A DNA stretch of 64,000 bases from Monoplex corrugatus. Lineage: Eukaryota; Mollusca; Gastropoda; Littorinimorpha; Ranellidae. Where the stretch lies: positions 41,036,983 to 41,100,982 of the forward strand of contig CM060306.1 in assembly GCA_030674185.1 (NCBI GenBank), read 5' to 3'. Positions 37,701-47,437 of this stretch are shown here, one piece after another (positions within the stretch are counted from its first letter, which is position 1; each line of letters starts with the position of its first letter). The notes under the pieces are model-generated. The model was not told the origin of the DNA. It ran no database searches and worked only from the letters and a program-made list of their open reading frames with translations. A program made the translations under genes and the position numbers.

Positions 37701-40700
37701 TGGGACAGGATAGGGTGGAGGATATAGTTGGACCTCATGGCCTTGGTACGCAAAATGAAAGGGGTGAGAAACTTGTAGGATGGGCACAGATGAATGAGTT
37801 TATAGTAGGAAACACCTGGTTTGAGCAGCCTAATAGAAGAAAATGGACTTGGATGAGTCCAGGAGATAATACCAAAAATCAGATTGACTACATCCTGATC
37901 AACAAAAGATTTAGAAATTCTTTACTGTCAGCAAAAACACTACCAGGCGCAGACTGCAACAGTGACCACAATCCTGTAGTGGGAAGATTTAGACTGAAAT
38001 TGAGGAAAAGGAAACAGACCAAAAACAACATCAAATTAAACCTGGACTCTTAAGGACAGATGAAGGGATACGTAAAACATTTAATGTGCATGTTCAAGGC
38101 AGATTCAGTGCTCTGGAGGACGTTGGTGACGGTGAGGAACAATGGACAAAGTTGAGGAATTCGATAAATGAAGCTTGTGAAGAAATCCCTAAAGCAGATA
38201 GAAAAGCAAAAAAGAACTGGATGACTGATGAAATTTTGGGCTTGATGGAGGAAAGGAGGAAGGCAAAGAGAAATGAGGAGATCTACAGGAAGATAAACAA
38301 AGAAATCAGGAATAGGTGCAATGAAGCTAAGGAAGCTTGGCTGAAATCAAAGTGCAAAGAAATGAAAGACCGACACAAAATGGATCCTCAGGGTATGTAC
38401 AGACGAATTGAAGAAATTGTCCACAGAAAAAATACATGCACATCAACTGGTTGCTTGAAATCGAAAGATGGCACGCTTATCATGGAAAAAGACAAAATAT
38501 TAGACAGATGGGGAGAGTACATTAAAGAACTTTTTGAGGATGACAGAAACGAAGAACACATTATAAAAAAGAACTTTGAAGGACCACCCATAATGAAAGA
38601 TGAAGTTAGAGCGGCACTGAAAAAGATGAAACCGGGAAAAGCCCCAGGACCAGACAACATAACTACAGAGATGATTGAAGCCCTGGAGGAATTTGGCATA
38701 GAAAAAATAACAGTCCTCCTAAATGAAATTTACGACACAGGAAAAATCCCCAAAGATATGTCAAAATCAATTTTCATTGCACTTCCAAAGAAGACAGGGG
38801 CTATAGAATGCGAACTCCATCGCACAATCAGTCTGATAAGCTATGTAACAAAAATCCTGTTAAGAATAGTCATGATGAGGACAAGGAATAGAATCAAAAG
38901 AGAAATAGCAGAAGAACAGTGTGGATTTGTGGAAGGGAAAGGAAGTATTAATGCCATATATATACATCCTAAGAACTATCATAGAGAGGTCAAATGAGAT
39001 GAATAAGAATTTATATTTATGCTTTGTTGACTACACCAAGGCTTTCGATCGGGTAAGACATGATGAATTGATCAACCAACTGGAGAGACTCAATGTTGAT
39101 GGAAAAGATCTACGAATAATCAGAAATATGTACTGGGAACAAACAGCTGCAATGAGAATAGAAAACAATGTAAGCTCTTTCCAAAATATCAAAAGAGGAG
39201 TCAGACAGGGTTGTGTTTTGTCACCAGATCTGTTTTCACTTTACAGCGAAAACATCATAAGAAACCTAGAAGAAGACCCTGGATTAAAGGTTGGAGGGAA
39301 AATGATAAACAACATTCGATACGCAGATGACACCGTGCTAATTGCAGAAAGTGAAAAGAGACCTAGAAAACCTTGTGAATATACTAGAAATAGAAAGCAA
39401 AGGTAAGGGGCTGGAACTAAACAGCAGGAAGACTGAAGCCATGGTGATCAGTAAAAAACATGAAATCCCCTCATGCAAAATAACAGCAAATGTCACAACC
39501 TTGACACAGGTTGAGAAATTCAAATACCTGGGAACGATCATTTCATCAGACGGCAGATGCACATCAGAAATAGCCGGCAGAATCGGCCAAGCCAAAACAG
39601 CATTCAAGAAGATGACAAGCATTCTTACCAACAAATGCCTATTAATAATAACATCAGGAAGAGAGTTCTTGAATGTTATATAGAACCAATACTGTTGTAC
39701 GGATGCAAGGCGTGGACAGTCAACAAACAAAGCCAGAACAAGATTGAGGCAGCCGAGATTTGGCTTCTAAGAAGAATGTTGAGGGTTCCATGGACAGCAA
39801 AGAAAACAAACGAGACAGTCTTGATGGAGGCAGACACAAGTAGATCACTCATAAGGAAGATTAGGAAAAGACAGGCAACATTTATAGGCCATTTTATGAG
39901 GAAGGGGGATTTGGAGCACCTGGTCACGGCGGGAAAGCTGGAGGGAAAGAGAGCTCTGGGTAGACCCAGGGAGAAAATGCTGGACGGACTTGCAGAATGG
40001 CTGGGGACGGGGAGGGTGGGGGAGATGCTAGGGGCAACGAGAGATAGAGGCAGATGGAAGTCCATGATCGCCAACGCCATGCGGCAGAGCACCTGATGAT
40101 GATGATGATGATGATAGTCATGACTATAGCTGGCTGGAACACCCCAAATGTTTTGTTATTGTTATTGTTGCTTAAAGCCCAGCCGACTGCATAGAGCCAT
40201 ATCAGGGCTTTAACTGTATCAAAATATACACAATACTTTGACAAGAAAAAAAAAAAGAAAAGAAAATTAAGAACACATATCCACAAAGAGATGCCCCTGG
40301 CGTTGACCACTCCGTCTAATTCATCATACAGGGGATTTAAAAAACATACCTGAATACAAATTTAAACATAAGCAACGACACTAAAACATACATAAAAGCA
40401 GGTCTAAATTACCTAAAATTGCTTCCGCATATTTCACTTCCCTAGAGTCAAAAACGCACTTAATGCAAGTGCCCAATTATCAATCCTAAGAGAAAGTATA
40501 TAAGACTTTATTGAACACATACCGGTGAATGGACCAGCATGGCAGAAAATGATAGGAAAAAAACGACAGAAAGTAAAGGAAGAAGAAAGAAACGAAGAAA
40601 GTGAAAGAAAAGAGGAAGTTTCTAGCACAGAATTTCCAGAAGGTGGGGATACCATTTATACTGAAAGAGCCCCCAGCAACCCCACAGGGGGACCCGAAGT

Positions 40701-43700
40701 CTTTGGTTGCAGGTCACAACAACAGTTGCAATGAAAGGTGACTACATTAAGTGAATGACAGCACAATCATCTTGAGAACAATAGTTGCAATGAAAGGTGA
40801 CTACATTAAGTGAATGACAGCACAATCTTCTTGAGTATACAAGTGAATGGGATTGATCCCCAGGTCACTGTACACACTGAAGGGGCCTCCTACTGATTAT
40901 TTTCAAATATCAATCAAAATTCACACCAATCTGACAAGTACATACAAAAAAAAATTATGTCATACAAGACAGTCCATGGCTGAACTGATAGTTTTAGATA
41001 AGGAAAAACCAATCTGAAAGACAATTACTAATGTGGACATCCAAGTGAGGCCCAGAACAAGCAAACAGTACAGCTATTAAAGACAGTTATTGAAGAGGAT
41101 TGCATATTTTAGCTTGGAAATAAGTGAAAGCTATGGGGTTAAATATGACACAGCTGAATGGATCCTGTGGTATGATTTTGTGATAAGGAAAGTGGCTGCC
41201 AGATGGATACCCCACCTTCAGATAGAGGAGCAGAAAAAAAAAACCCTGACGATTCAGAGTTCTAAGCAAATACTTCAAAAGTTTGAGCCACAGGGCTCCA
41301 AATAGATGTGATGTGATGTGATCACAGGAGACTTAACATGGATTACCTTCTTTTGGCATCCCAAACAAACAGTCCAATCAAATGTGCATGGATGCAAATG
41401 AAAAACAACTAGTTGCACAAAGACCTGGTTTTCAGAGGCAGATGAGACTTTTCCTCAATCTTCCTCAACTTTCAAGGCTCTGTAGCAGTCTATAGTTTGC
41501 CTGAAAAGTCTACTCTTACTATGTAGGAAATGTTTTGCTGAAGTTGTGCAGTCCATCCAAAGCAGCATCCAAATGTGGGAGCCAGCAAAATATCCCTTCT
41601 ACATAACAAGGCAAGTGCCATAAGGCTTAGATCACTGTGACCTATCTACAGAGCAATCCATTCAATTTCTCCTTCTCCCACCATGCAATCCTAAGTTAGC
41701 CCCATGTGATGTTTAACTGTCTCCCCTTCTGAAGAAAAACCTGGCTGGCAAGAAGTTTTCAAGAATTCAGGACTTGGGCTGAAATCATAGACTGCTACCA
41801 TATCTCAAGCTGCATATGTGCTCACGATGGAGATGTATTAGGTGCAGCACCGATCACTGATCACACAAAAGCACTTGACATCAATCATAAGGTATCCATT
41901 ACCACCAAGGCTGTGCTGAAGATCTTTACATGTTGTCGTTTTCTGGACAAAAGACACTGTTTTTATGGACAACAAGTACAGAAGTCCAGAGTTGTTAATG
42001 AACTCTGTGATCTGAACAAATATGCACACAACTCAGTATACATCACAAGATATAAAATGCCATATGCATTCAAGAAACAGGTAAAAGCTACTAACAACAT
42101 CAAGCTGATATCAGGACAGAGCACCTTCCATCAAAATTATCATCAACTAGCTGTGGCACATTATGCAAAGAGAGATGTTCACATGTTTTCAACACATCGC
42201 ACACCATAAGAGATGAAACTGGGCAAAGTCAAACATGGGGCAGCAAATCTGGAAACTAACCTGCACTGCTGACTACATTTTCAACATGGGGGGGGGAGCT
42301 GATACCACAGATAAGATGGCAAGCTACTACTTTTTCCTGTGAAGAACAGTCAAGCAGTGGAGTAAGTTCTTCTCTGACCTGTTCACAACTTCACTGTGCA
42401 ACGTCCAGTGTCTGCACACAATTCTGTGGACCCTTCCATCACACACTACCAGTTCAGAAACGGAGATAGCTCAACAACTGATTCTGCAATCTCTAGATGC
42501 ACAAAAGCCTGCATGAAGAAGGTGCCAAAATCTTCTCAACAGGATGACTGGTCAAAACAAGCCAGCCCATCATGTAGCCAAAAATGGTGCCAAGTGCAGA
42601 CAGCTGATGTGATTGTGGTGCCTGCAACCCACCAAAGAAAGACTGATTGAGGCACAAGCGAAAGCAGTCATCTTTCTGTTGTCCAGTGACTGATGTGATC
42701 CCCTGTGCCCTCGAGTACTTTGAAGTATATCGCTCTTGCAAGTTCTGCAACCTGTACTTCCAAATAATGCAGTTGGTGACAGTTATACCCCCAGCATACT
42801 TCATATATATACCTATTGTAAAGATTCTTTTTTTCTTCTCCACTTTTTCCCAATGATTTAACAACTGCCTTCAGTTCAGTGTAAGTGATTGAGTATGCCT
42901 TCCACACAGACTGGAAATAGATTTTTGGCTACACCAAGTATTCAAATGATTATGCTTCTTAGAACTTGTATGGCATTTTATTGTCATGTTTTCTGTGACT
43001 CAGTGGGTCTGTAAAATGTCAACATAATCTCCGAGAGTGACTGGAATATCATGGACACTGTACTTTGAACATGACCACTGGCAAGCACAAATAGCTTTGT
43101 GATTTGTTAAATTTGTTTGTGCTTGTTGTGTTCTTCATTCATTTCTGAATACTTTCATGCAAGTTTTATTCTTCAAATATGAACATATAAAAGATAAAAA
43201 GCACTGAAAACAATAACTTTTTTGTGTGCTTTTTCTCTCAATTTTAATAGTAGCCAGAAGATGCTGGTCTTTTTATATGGACAAAGTTGTGTAAGTTGAC
43301 CTAAATCATCAAGATGACCAAAGTTGTATACAACAATATGAACATTGATTTTCAAGTAACTACCACACCTCATCAATTTTTTTTATTAAGTCTCCCTTTT
43401 CAGGTAGATCTTATCACAGCTTATATCTGTGGGAATAACTGTAACTATGGTGAACTCATGACAAAATAACAATTGTTCTCTGGAAATGAGGAAAACATCC
43501 ACCAAAAACAGTGTAGCTGTAGAAATGGTGCGATTAACAACTGTTACACATGCGCTCTTCCATCCTATGAAAAACAACAATAAGAAAACCGAAGGTAAGG
43601 TAAAGGCTGTCTCAAAACCCTGAGGTTTGTAGGGGAATGAATTGTAGGTAAGTGAGGGCAGCATAATGAAATGATGGCTTGAGGGTAGCATAATGAAATG

Positions 43701-44597
43701 GTGCCTAATCTCCTCCTCCATAATTCTTTACCTTTCCAAACCTGAACAGGGTTAGGAACTGATTCACAGCTGGGTGGACTGAAGGCAGCACTTTAAGTTT
43801 TTCTAAGGCCGAATTAAACCTGTGTAAAGAGTGTTTAGGTGGGTGTACAAACAAGAAGAACCAACATGCATTTGATTTATGATTTCAAGTCACATAGGAC
43901 CCATTATCGCAATGGGTAAAGATTCACTCACAAAAGCTATGCAATTCTTGCACAAAGATACATGCATGCATGCATGCACACATGTAAGCGCACTTGTGTG
44001 CACACGCAAACACACACAGAGAAATGTCTTGCCATTACCCAGTTTTACAAAATATCCTCTTTAACAGAAAATGACAACAAACAAACATGCAAAAAGGGCA
44101 TACTGAGCTGATGAAGGTTAATCCATCAGGAAGGGTGTAGAAATCTTCACTACCAGGCTCTGCAACAGATGCACCCAGACATCTACATTAAACATTAAGA
44201 CATCACCCCCACCAACACCACCATCAACAACAACGACGAAATCACGAAAAATACTTTTCCACAAAAAAAACATGAAAGTCGGCAAACTAATACATTTCCA
44301 AAGGTAGAATAATGACACACCATGTAATAATGTTAAGATGGTTCAACTAAAAGAAAAAAAACTGAAATCTGCTCTGCAGTTAACAGTTTATCTTTATACT
44401 GAGACACAAAAGGTTTCAATGTGTTGGTAACCGAAAAACAAAGCCATTTTAATTGCTGTACAATAAACAAGAAATACAGTCAAATCATTAGAATTAAATG
44501 TTTTCCGTTGTAAAAGCATTGAAACAAACATGTTCCCCCAACCACTACCTCCTAATAAGAATAAAAAAAAAAAAAACAAAACAAACACACACACACA

Positions 44598-44635
<38 letters not shown>

Positions 44636-44766
44636 TATGAAACAATAATCACCAATCAATGAAACACCCACAGCCATGATCACAATTGTACTTACGGATA
44701 TTTTCCAGTTTCCTGCATGGCCCTGGGTAGTGTTTGTAAAAATGGGAAAATGTTCCCATCTGTACC
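22568..44766 (-). CDS. PON: Paraoxonase/arylesterase-family gene (PON-like), 8 exons recognised
   Basis: PON enzymes are calcium-dependent six-bladed propeller lactonases/arylesterases, usually secreted or membrane-anchored through an uncleaved N-terminal helix. Exons run from high to low coordinate: 44766-44696, 44159-44104, 37327-37132, 34826-34690, 31993-31793, 27962-27881, 23703-23569, 22738-22568. Together they give about 350 codons against about 355 in the family. Conserved features seen: 'GSED' (calcium ligands Glu53/Asp54 of PON1), 'PHGIS' (His115), 'VVNH' (His134), 'FTN' (Asn168 position), 'NGI' (Asn224), 'PDN' (Asp269/Asn270), the Cys pair equivalent to Cys42/Cys353 ('PGPC', 'TCDV') and 'VGCHP' (Cys284). 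Junction phases agree except between the fourth and fifth exons. The anchor-encoding start is not certain. Introns total over 20 kb and are packed with repeats. Confidence 0.93.
23125..23295. repeat. Four ~40 bp tandem units in PON intron 7
   Basis: Units contain 'gctgtgtgtcttttgatcat' followed by 'ataacatgctatcact'-like spacers; about four imperfect copies. Confidence 0.6.
23569..23703 (-). CDS. PON: PON-like exon 7
   Basis: 45 codons, phase 0 at both ends, acceptor 'ttccgacag', donor 'CAGgtaagc'. Encodes 'LPDNINVDHTTGDLYVGCHP': the Asp-Asn calcium ligands and the free-Cys motif of the family are both present. Confidence 0.96.
23758..26345. repeat. Minisatellite of alternating ~43 and ~52 bp units in PON intron 6
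   Basis: The core unit is 'acacatgtacatgacagata' followed by 'taagaacatacactaacaac'. A longer form carries an extra 'acatacaat'. Long and short units alternate irregularly, with 'gacagata' and 'gacagaca' variants, suggesting a higher-order repeat. Minus-strand ORFs full of Cys, Val, Tyr and His ('MFLCLSCTCV') are frame-open translations of the repeat, not proteins. The array begins only about 55 bp from exon 7. Confidence 0.95.
24205..24890 (-). repeat. Degraded colinear copy of PON exon 8 start and intron 7, blended with the minisatellite
   Basis: 'ccttcacacgcaatgtagac' matches 22717 'ccttcacacgcaactgtagt'. Words then follow in the same order as 22717-23450 ('gttcaagtaagaagatggtt', 'acaaattctagaa', 'gaacagtcctgaa', 'accattgt', 'ccagcacag/aacagcacag'). 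Between them single bases and blocks are deleted, and pieces of the minisatellite unit appear. It is either a decayed duplication or a consensus artefact from mixing reads. Confidence 0.75.
27092..27480 (+). mobile_element. tRNA-derived SINE in PON intron 6
   Basis: An A-box-like 'tagtcaagtgg' (27105-27115) and B-box-like 'ggtttggatcc' (27149-27159) have tRNA spacing. The tail includes 'gatctccgggtcaacat', 'aataaagatcctataaat' and 'ggcttatggaaacataaaaa', which I recall as a widespread gastropod SINE tail. Shorter relatives are at about 9.76-9.85 kb and 61.65-61.89 kb. Confidence 0.75.
27881..27962 (-). CDS. PON: PON-like exon 6
   Basis: 82 bp. The first base completes an Arg codon from exon 5; 27 codons follow. 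Acceptor 'ttcttgtag', donor 'CAGgtaaag'. Encodes 'YIYVAACLGFEIRVFRRNKD', matching the propeller blade after the 'NGI' ligand in PON proteins. Confidence 0.93.
28290..28550 (-). repeat. SINE-related copy in PON intron 5
   Basis: Shares the order 'aaatctgccag', 'gcaaggt', 'ggaccagtatttatgttaca' and 'catggctctatcactaca' with 15.6 kb and 19.6 kb copies. Boundaries are approximate. Confidence 0.45.
28965..29490 (+). repeat. Family A repeat, near full length
   Basis: Begins 'gtttaaagcccagtcgacag', passes 'gcattgaccactccacccaa', 'gtacagattaatggaccggc' and 'aatttccagaaggtgg', ends near 'gagcccctggcatcctc'. It lies in PON intron 5, antisense to the gene. Confidence 0.8.
29491..31792. other. PON intron 5 remainder, no gene recognised
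   Basis: AT-rich, with an A-rich patch at about 30.78-30.92 kb. Short ORFs lack motifs. Confidence 0.5.
31793..31993 (-). CDS. PON: PON-like exon 5
   Basis: 201 bp, acceptor 'actttgcag', donor 'GCCGgtaaga'. Encodes 'GENSFYFTNYQYF' (Asn168 position; the following Asp of vertebrate PON1 is Tyr here), 'DVVYYDGK' and 'SPNGIVMSADG' (Asn224 position). It needs two bases from the preceding exon to complete its first codon, which the mapped exon 4 does not supply. Confidence 0.93.
32277..33200 (-). pseudogene. LINE relic with RNase H domain in PON intron 4
   Basis: Reading the minus strand gives 'STDGSKSDEGIAAAAF' (first catalytic Asp of RNase H), 'FLDSISAFQTIAGQNV' (second Asp region), a poly-T interruption, 'GHVGIKDNKKADCLVKNAT' (His and Asp), then a C-terminal 'VTHYTRSYLF' plus 'SIRHLVECLDW' part of I-type LINE ORF2. 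The conserved Glu position reads Lys ('TAKLTAW'). Stops and frameshifts are present. Upstream, 'PWIFKTPKVCFDLASL' near 33150 also fits the family. It is in the same orientation as PON but is not a PON exon. Confidence 0.75.
33970..34380. repeat. ~88 bp tandem repeat, about five units
   Basis: Each unit carries a C-rich segment ('cccacctcccataacaa'), then 'ttgttt.aactacagata' and 'atcttctgctgattactgca'. Starts spaced 82-91 bp. Located in PON intron 4. Confidence 0.85.
34405..34575. repeat. Two ~90 bp direct repeats
   Basis: 'agatttcttgaacttggtaa' at about 34410 and again at about 34491 with similar following sequence ('atttattcat', 'gaaagaaaa', 'aaagtaaacgg/aagtaaatgg'). Confidence 0.75.
34690..34826 (-). 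CDS. PON: PON-like exon 4
   Basis: Acceptor 'atgttcag'. 'GT' completes the Gly codon begun in exon 3, then 'HHVVFVVNHCEEQPVADRI' and 'KFVFDPVAMELKH' follow, matching the His134 blade. Donor taken as 'TCTgtataa' at 34690; 'AAAgtgtct' at 34696 is an alternative. Both leave phase 0, which does not fit exon 5. Confidence 0.88.
34917..35130 (+). mobile_element. 3' fragment of an RTE-like LINE
   Basis: Colinear with 39.90-40.11 kb: 'gagcacctggtcacaacagg', 'gtagacccagggagaaaat', 'aacgagagatagattcg'-like words and a 3' (GAT)n tail. It is a 5'-truncated second copy of the element at 37.7 kb. Confidence 0.9.
35945..36435 (+). repeat. Family A repeat copy
   Basis: Starts 'gtttaaagcccagccgactg', ends 'gagctcctggcattcccatg'; internal deletion around 36.16 kb. 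In PON intron 3. Confidence 0.8.
36520..37075 (+). repeat. Family A repeat copy, adjacent to PON exon 3
   Basis: Starts 'gtttaaagtccagccgcctg' and ends 'gagcccctggcatccccacg' about 60 bp from the exon 3 donor. It is one of the most complete copies. Confidence 0.85.
37132..37327 (-). CDS. PON: PON-like exon 3
   Basis: 196 bp, acceptor 'atcattttcag', donor 'AAAGgttgag', starts in phase 0 and ends one base into a Gly codon. Encodes 'KGRVYLLNLKN' and 'KFNVDTFRPHGISVWED', with the His115 motif. Confidence 0.95.
37700..40096 (+). pseudogene. Endonuclease/reverse transcriptase of the RTE-like LINE
   Basis: Domain order: C-terminal part of an APE-type endonuclease ('NQIDYILINKRFRN', 'DCNSDHNPVVGRFRLK', about 37870-38010), linker, reverse transcriptase ('KMKPGKAPGPDNI', 'CFVDYTKAFDRVRHDEL', 'GVRQGCVLSPDLFSLY', 'RYADDTVLIAE', about 38620-39350), then the thumb/C-terminal region ('KFKYLGTIISSDGRC', 'LYGCKAWTVN') ending TGA at about 40094. 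The reading frame shifts near 38045, 38960, 39350 and 39660. Frame pieces are otherwise free of internal stops, so the damage is recent or partly sequencing indels. Confidence 0.93.
37700..40112 (+). mobile_element. RTE-like LINE, 5'-truncated, in PON intron 2
   Basis: Begins inside the endonuclease domain and ends in a short (GAT)n tail (40093-40112), the kind of 3' microsatellite tail RTE elements use. It is antisense to PON. The coding part is an endonuclease/reverse transcriptase polyprotein broken by at least four frameshifts, so this copy is dead. A related 3' fragment sits at 34917-35130. Confidence 0.92.
40150..40690 (+). repeat. Family A repeat copy
   Basis: Starts 'gcttaaagcccagccgactg' about 40 bp after the LINE tail and ends 'ccagcaaccccacaggggg'. 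Near complete. Confidence 0.85.
40727..40840. repeat. 58-bp direct repeat, two units
   Basis: 'gcaatgaaaggtgactacat' recurs after 58 bp with the following 'taagtgaatgacagcacaat' also repeated. Confidence 0.85.
41550..42770 (+). pseudogene. piggyBac transposase relic in PON intron 2
   Basis: Read in shifting frames the plus strand shows, in family order, 'FMDNKYRSPELL' (like the 'DNFYTSP' block), 'YAFKKQVK...KRDVHMFSTHRTP' (like 'KRDVxxLST'), 'FNMGGGADTTDKMASYYFF' (the 'GVDxxDQMxxxYS' block), 'TVKQWSKFFSDLF' and, near 42650-42740, 'RKQSSFCCPVTDVIPCAL' resembling the C-terminal cysteine-rich finger. Multiple stops and frameshifts are present. Element ends were not found. Confidence 0.75.
42780..44100. 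other. PON intron 2, no gene recognised
   Basis: AT-rich. A short 'gcatgcatgc' run and CA-rich patch lie near 43.97-44.02 kb. No coding signal. Confidence 0.5.
44104..44159 (-). CDS. PON: PON-like exon 2
   Basis: 56 bp; 'AG' completes a Gln codon from exon 1, then 'PGSEDFYTLPDGLTFISS'. Glu-Asp of 'GSED' are the Glu53/Asp54 calcium ligands of PON1. Acceptor 'ctgttgcag', donor 'TCAgtatgc'. Ends in phase 0, matching exon 3. Confidence 0.93.
44584..44632. repeat. CA microsatellite in PON intron 1
   Basis: (CA)n with one AT interruption, about 65 bp from the exon 1 donor. Confidence 0.9.
44696..44766 (-). CDS. PON: PON-like exon 1 as recognised (N-terminal region)
   Basis: 71 bp between 'ctgtttcag' and 'ATCCgtaagt'. 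Encodes 'VQMGTFSHFYKHYPGPCRKL' then 'ENI'; the Cys matches PON1 Cys42. If the acceptor is used, an upstream exon ending in phase 2 must encode the start and membrane anchor. The frame is also open upstream to an ATG at 44846 ('MTSRLSENLCSF' then a modest hydrophobic run 'LVELSIISLVCF'), so translation from 44846 without an intron is an alternative. Confidence 0.82.
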
Positions 44767-45250
44767 CTGAAACAGACAAGACTGATAATGGACAGCTCTA
44801 CCAGCTTAACAAAAGAACAAAGGTTCTCTGATAACCTTGAAGTCATAAGGAGAGCGAGATGACTGAAATCTCAGTAATTCTCAAGGCCAGCATTATGAGG
44901 GCATTGCCCATCTCCTCCCCTTTGATGTTTTACCTTCCCCAACTCAAAAAAAATGTCAGGTTCACAAGGCAGTCAGATCAATGGGCAGCTTTATATATGC
45001 AACACAGACTGTTTAAGAAAAAACACTTTCCCATAACCCTAAAGGCACAGAAGAGTGAGCTGATAGAGATCAAGCATTATGAAAGCAATGCCCATGTCCT
45101 CCCCTTCATGCTTTACCTTCTATAACTTTCAAGAACATTATATTTACAGCAAAGCAAAAAAAAAAAAAAAGAAATAAAGTACACATTATTCATCTCTCCC
45201 TTTCACAAATTCGCACACACATACTTTCATATAACAGAGACCCAATTACA

Positions 45251-45340
45251 GCACACCACACACACACACACACACACACCCACACACACACACACACACC
45301 ACACACACACACACACCACACCACACACACACACACAAGC
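45251..45340. repeat. CA microsatellite
   Basis: (CA)n with several 'cacca' interruptions. Confidence 0.9.
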
Positions 45341-45489
45341 CCTTTAAAGTACTCAGTTTCAACATATCATTTACCCAGGGCTAACATTCAGTAACTGGAG
45401 CCTTCTTTCTGTAATTGTACACTTCAACACTGCACAAACATGAGAGATTTGTTAATACAAGCACACCTTACCTCATATCTACACAAGGT

Positions 45490-45765
45490 CGAACACACAT
45501 ACGCACACATGCATGTGTGCATGCATTCATACACACGTGCATACACACACACACACACGAACTCATCAAAATAAAAACTTCACCAAATCTGAGGCAAAGG
45601 GGGAGCAAACAAAATTAGGTGTAATTACATTTGCAGCTCAGCCTTCAAAAACACTGCCTCCCAACCACACACACACACACACACACAAATGCACACACCC
45701 CCATGCATGCATGCCCACACGTATGCACACACATATACACATACATACAGACACACACATGGACA
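45490..45765. repeat. Interrupted CA-rich region
   Basis: Several short (CA)n tracts at 45.49-45.56 and 45.67-45.76 kb, separated by unique sequence. Short His/Thr-rich ORFs here are artefacts. Confidence 0.85.
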
Positions 45766-46429
45766 GGGGTGAACAATTCAGAGAACAGCAACTGTTTTCT
45801 AAACATGACCTTACAACTTTTTGTCGTTTTTTTCACATACAACTGTTGCCAGAATCTAATACAGTGGAATCCCACCAATTCCAAACCTGCCTACAATGAA
45901 TTTACAGCAATACAGAATTGGTATATACCCTGTCCTTTTTCTTCTCTTTTCCTAATGTAAAAAATTGCTCTCTGCATGAATGAGATTCTTTTTTAACCCA
46001 GAGCCGAACTTGCTACACACAGTCCGCCCGACAATGAAACAGGCACTCGAGACTGGTACAACTGTTCAGTATTATAGATCTGCGCTGCGTGTACAGCACA
46101 GCATCAGCGTACTGTGCTCGATTTCTTCAAAGCACCAATAAAAACTGTGTCTGCCACTTTGTCAATAAGGTGATGTAACACCTGCAGCAATATGAGTATA
46201 TGTGTATGCTCTGTGTGTGTGTGCACGCGCGTGCGTGTGTATATGTGCGTGTGTGTGCTTGAGTGTTCCACTTGATAAATGTCACAATGATGATGATTAT
46301 AAAATGGGAACTGTTGTGAATAATGTCCATCTCCCTTGAATTTCATTGTAGGCGGACTCCATTACATATTATTAGTAGCAGACTATGGCTGGCATGAGTG
46401 CCAATAATACCAAACCCGTTACCATGACC

Positions 46430-46740
46430 TGTTTCAAAGCAGTAACCTTGACTGTTGTATCATAAAAGTTTTCAAAAAACCACAAGTTTGTTTTATCATA
46501 AAAGTTTTCAAAGCAGTTACCTGTTGTATCATAAAAGTTTTCAAAGCAGTACCATGTTTTATCATAAAAAATTCTTAAAGCAATAGCTCTGACCATTTTG
46601 TCAGAAACGTTTTGAAATCAGTAGCCATGAGTATTTTATCATCAAATTTTCAAAACCACAAGCCTTGACTGCTTAACCATAACACAAGTTTTTAAAGCAG
46701 TAGCCTAACATTTTGTCATAAAAGTTTTCAAAGCAGAAGT
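46430..46740. repeat. Degenerate ~40 bp tandem repeat (right copy)
   Basis: Counterpart of 655-985, same unit, similar unit number. Confidence 0.8.
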
Positions 46741-46980
46741 TTAGTTGTGGCTGACTGACACCTTCAATAGTCAACTAATACATGTTGAGTAAAGACAATG
46801 TCTCAGTGAGTCATTCTGAGCCTCACACAGGAGAGAATGGTTGAGTGTGTATGTGGAATGGGTAGGTAAGGGGTAAGGGATGGGAGATGGGGGTAGTGCG
46901 CTGCTGAAGAAATGACTGAATGGGTGAACAGTCGCATGTAAATGGCAGGACTTGAGGGTCGGCATAAAACTCAAAGTTAA

Positions 46981-47121
46981 CCCTTTGACTCCCAAACCCT
47001 GTCCACCAGTATCCAGCTTTGTCAACCATACTAGAAAAACAAAAACTTTACCCTTTGATTCCCTCACCCTATCCACCAGCTTCCAACAGGATAGGGTGGA
47101 TAGGGTGTGGAAGTCAAAGGA
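46981..47121. mobile_element. TTAA-flanked foldback MITE, 141 bp
   Basis: TTAA at 46977-46980 and 47122-47125. Ends CCCTTTGACTCCCAAACC and, reversed, CCTTTGACTTCCACACCC. A shorter family variant. Confidence 0.7.
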
Positions 47122-47437
47122 TTAAGCACAATTGAACATGGTTTGCTGAACAGATTAATGACCAGGTTTGTGCCTTGGTTTGGACAGGTTCAAATCCAAA
47201 TGACTATTAAATCAGTTGATGAAAAGGAAATGAACTGTACTCATCTTATGACTAACATATTTTGCACAAACACAACAAAATTAACAAAACATCTACCAGA
47301 TTTGACTTTTGAGTCTTTACCCTTTTTTTTAATTCCTTTTCTTAATGTACCCTGTAGTCAGTGTAGAAGAACTAAATGTCAAAACCGGTAGAGCTTTTAT
47401 TAATTTTTGTGTTGTGTGAACCAAGTTCCATTCTTAA

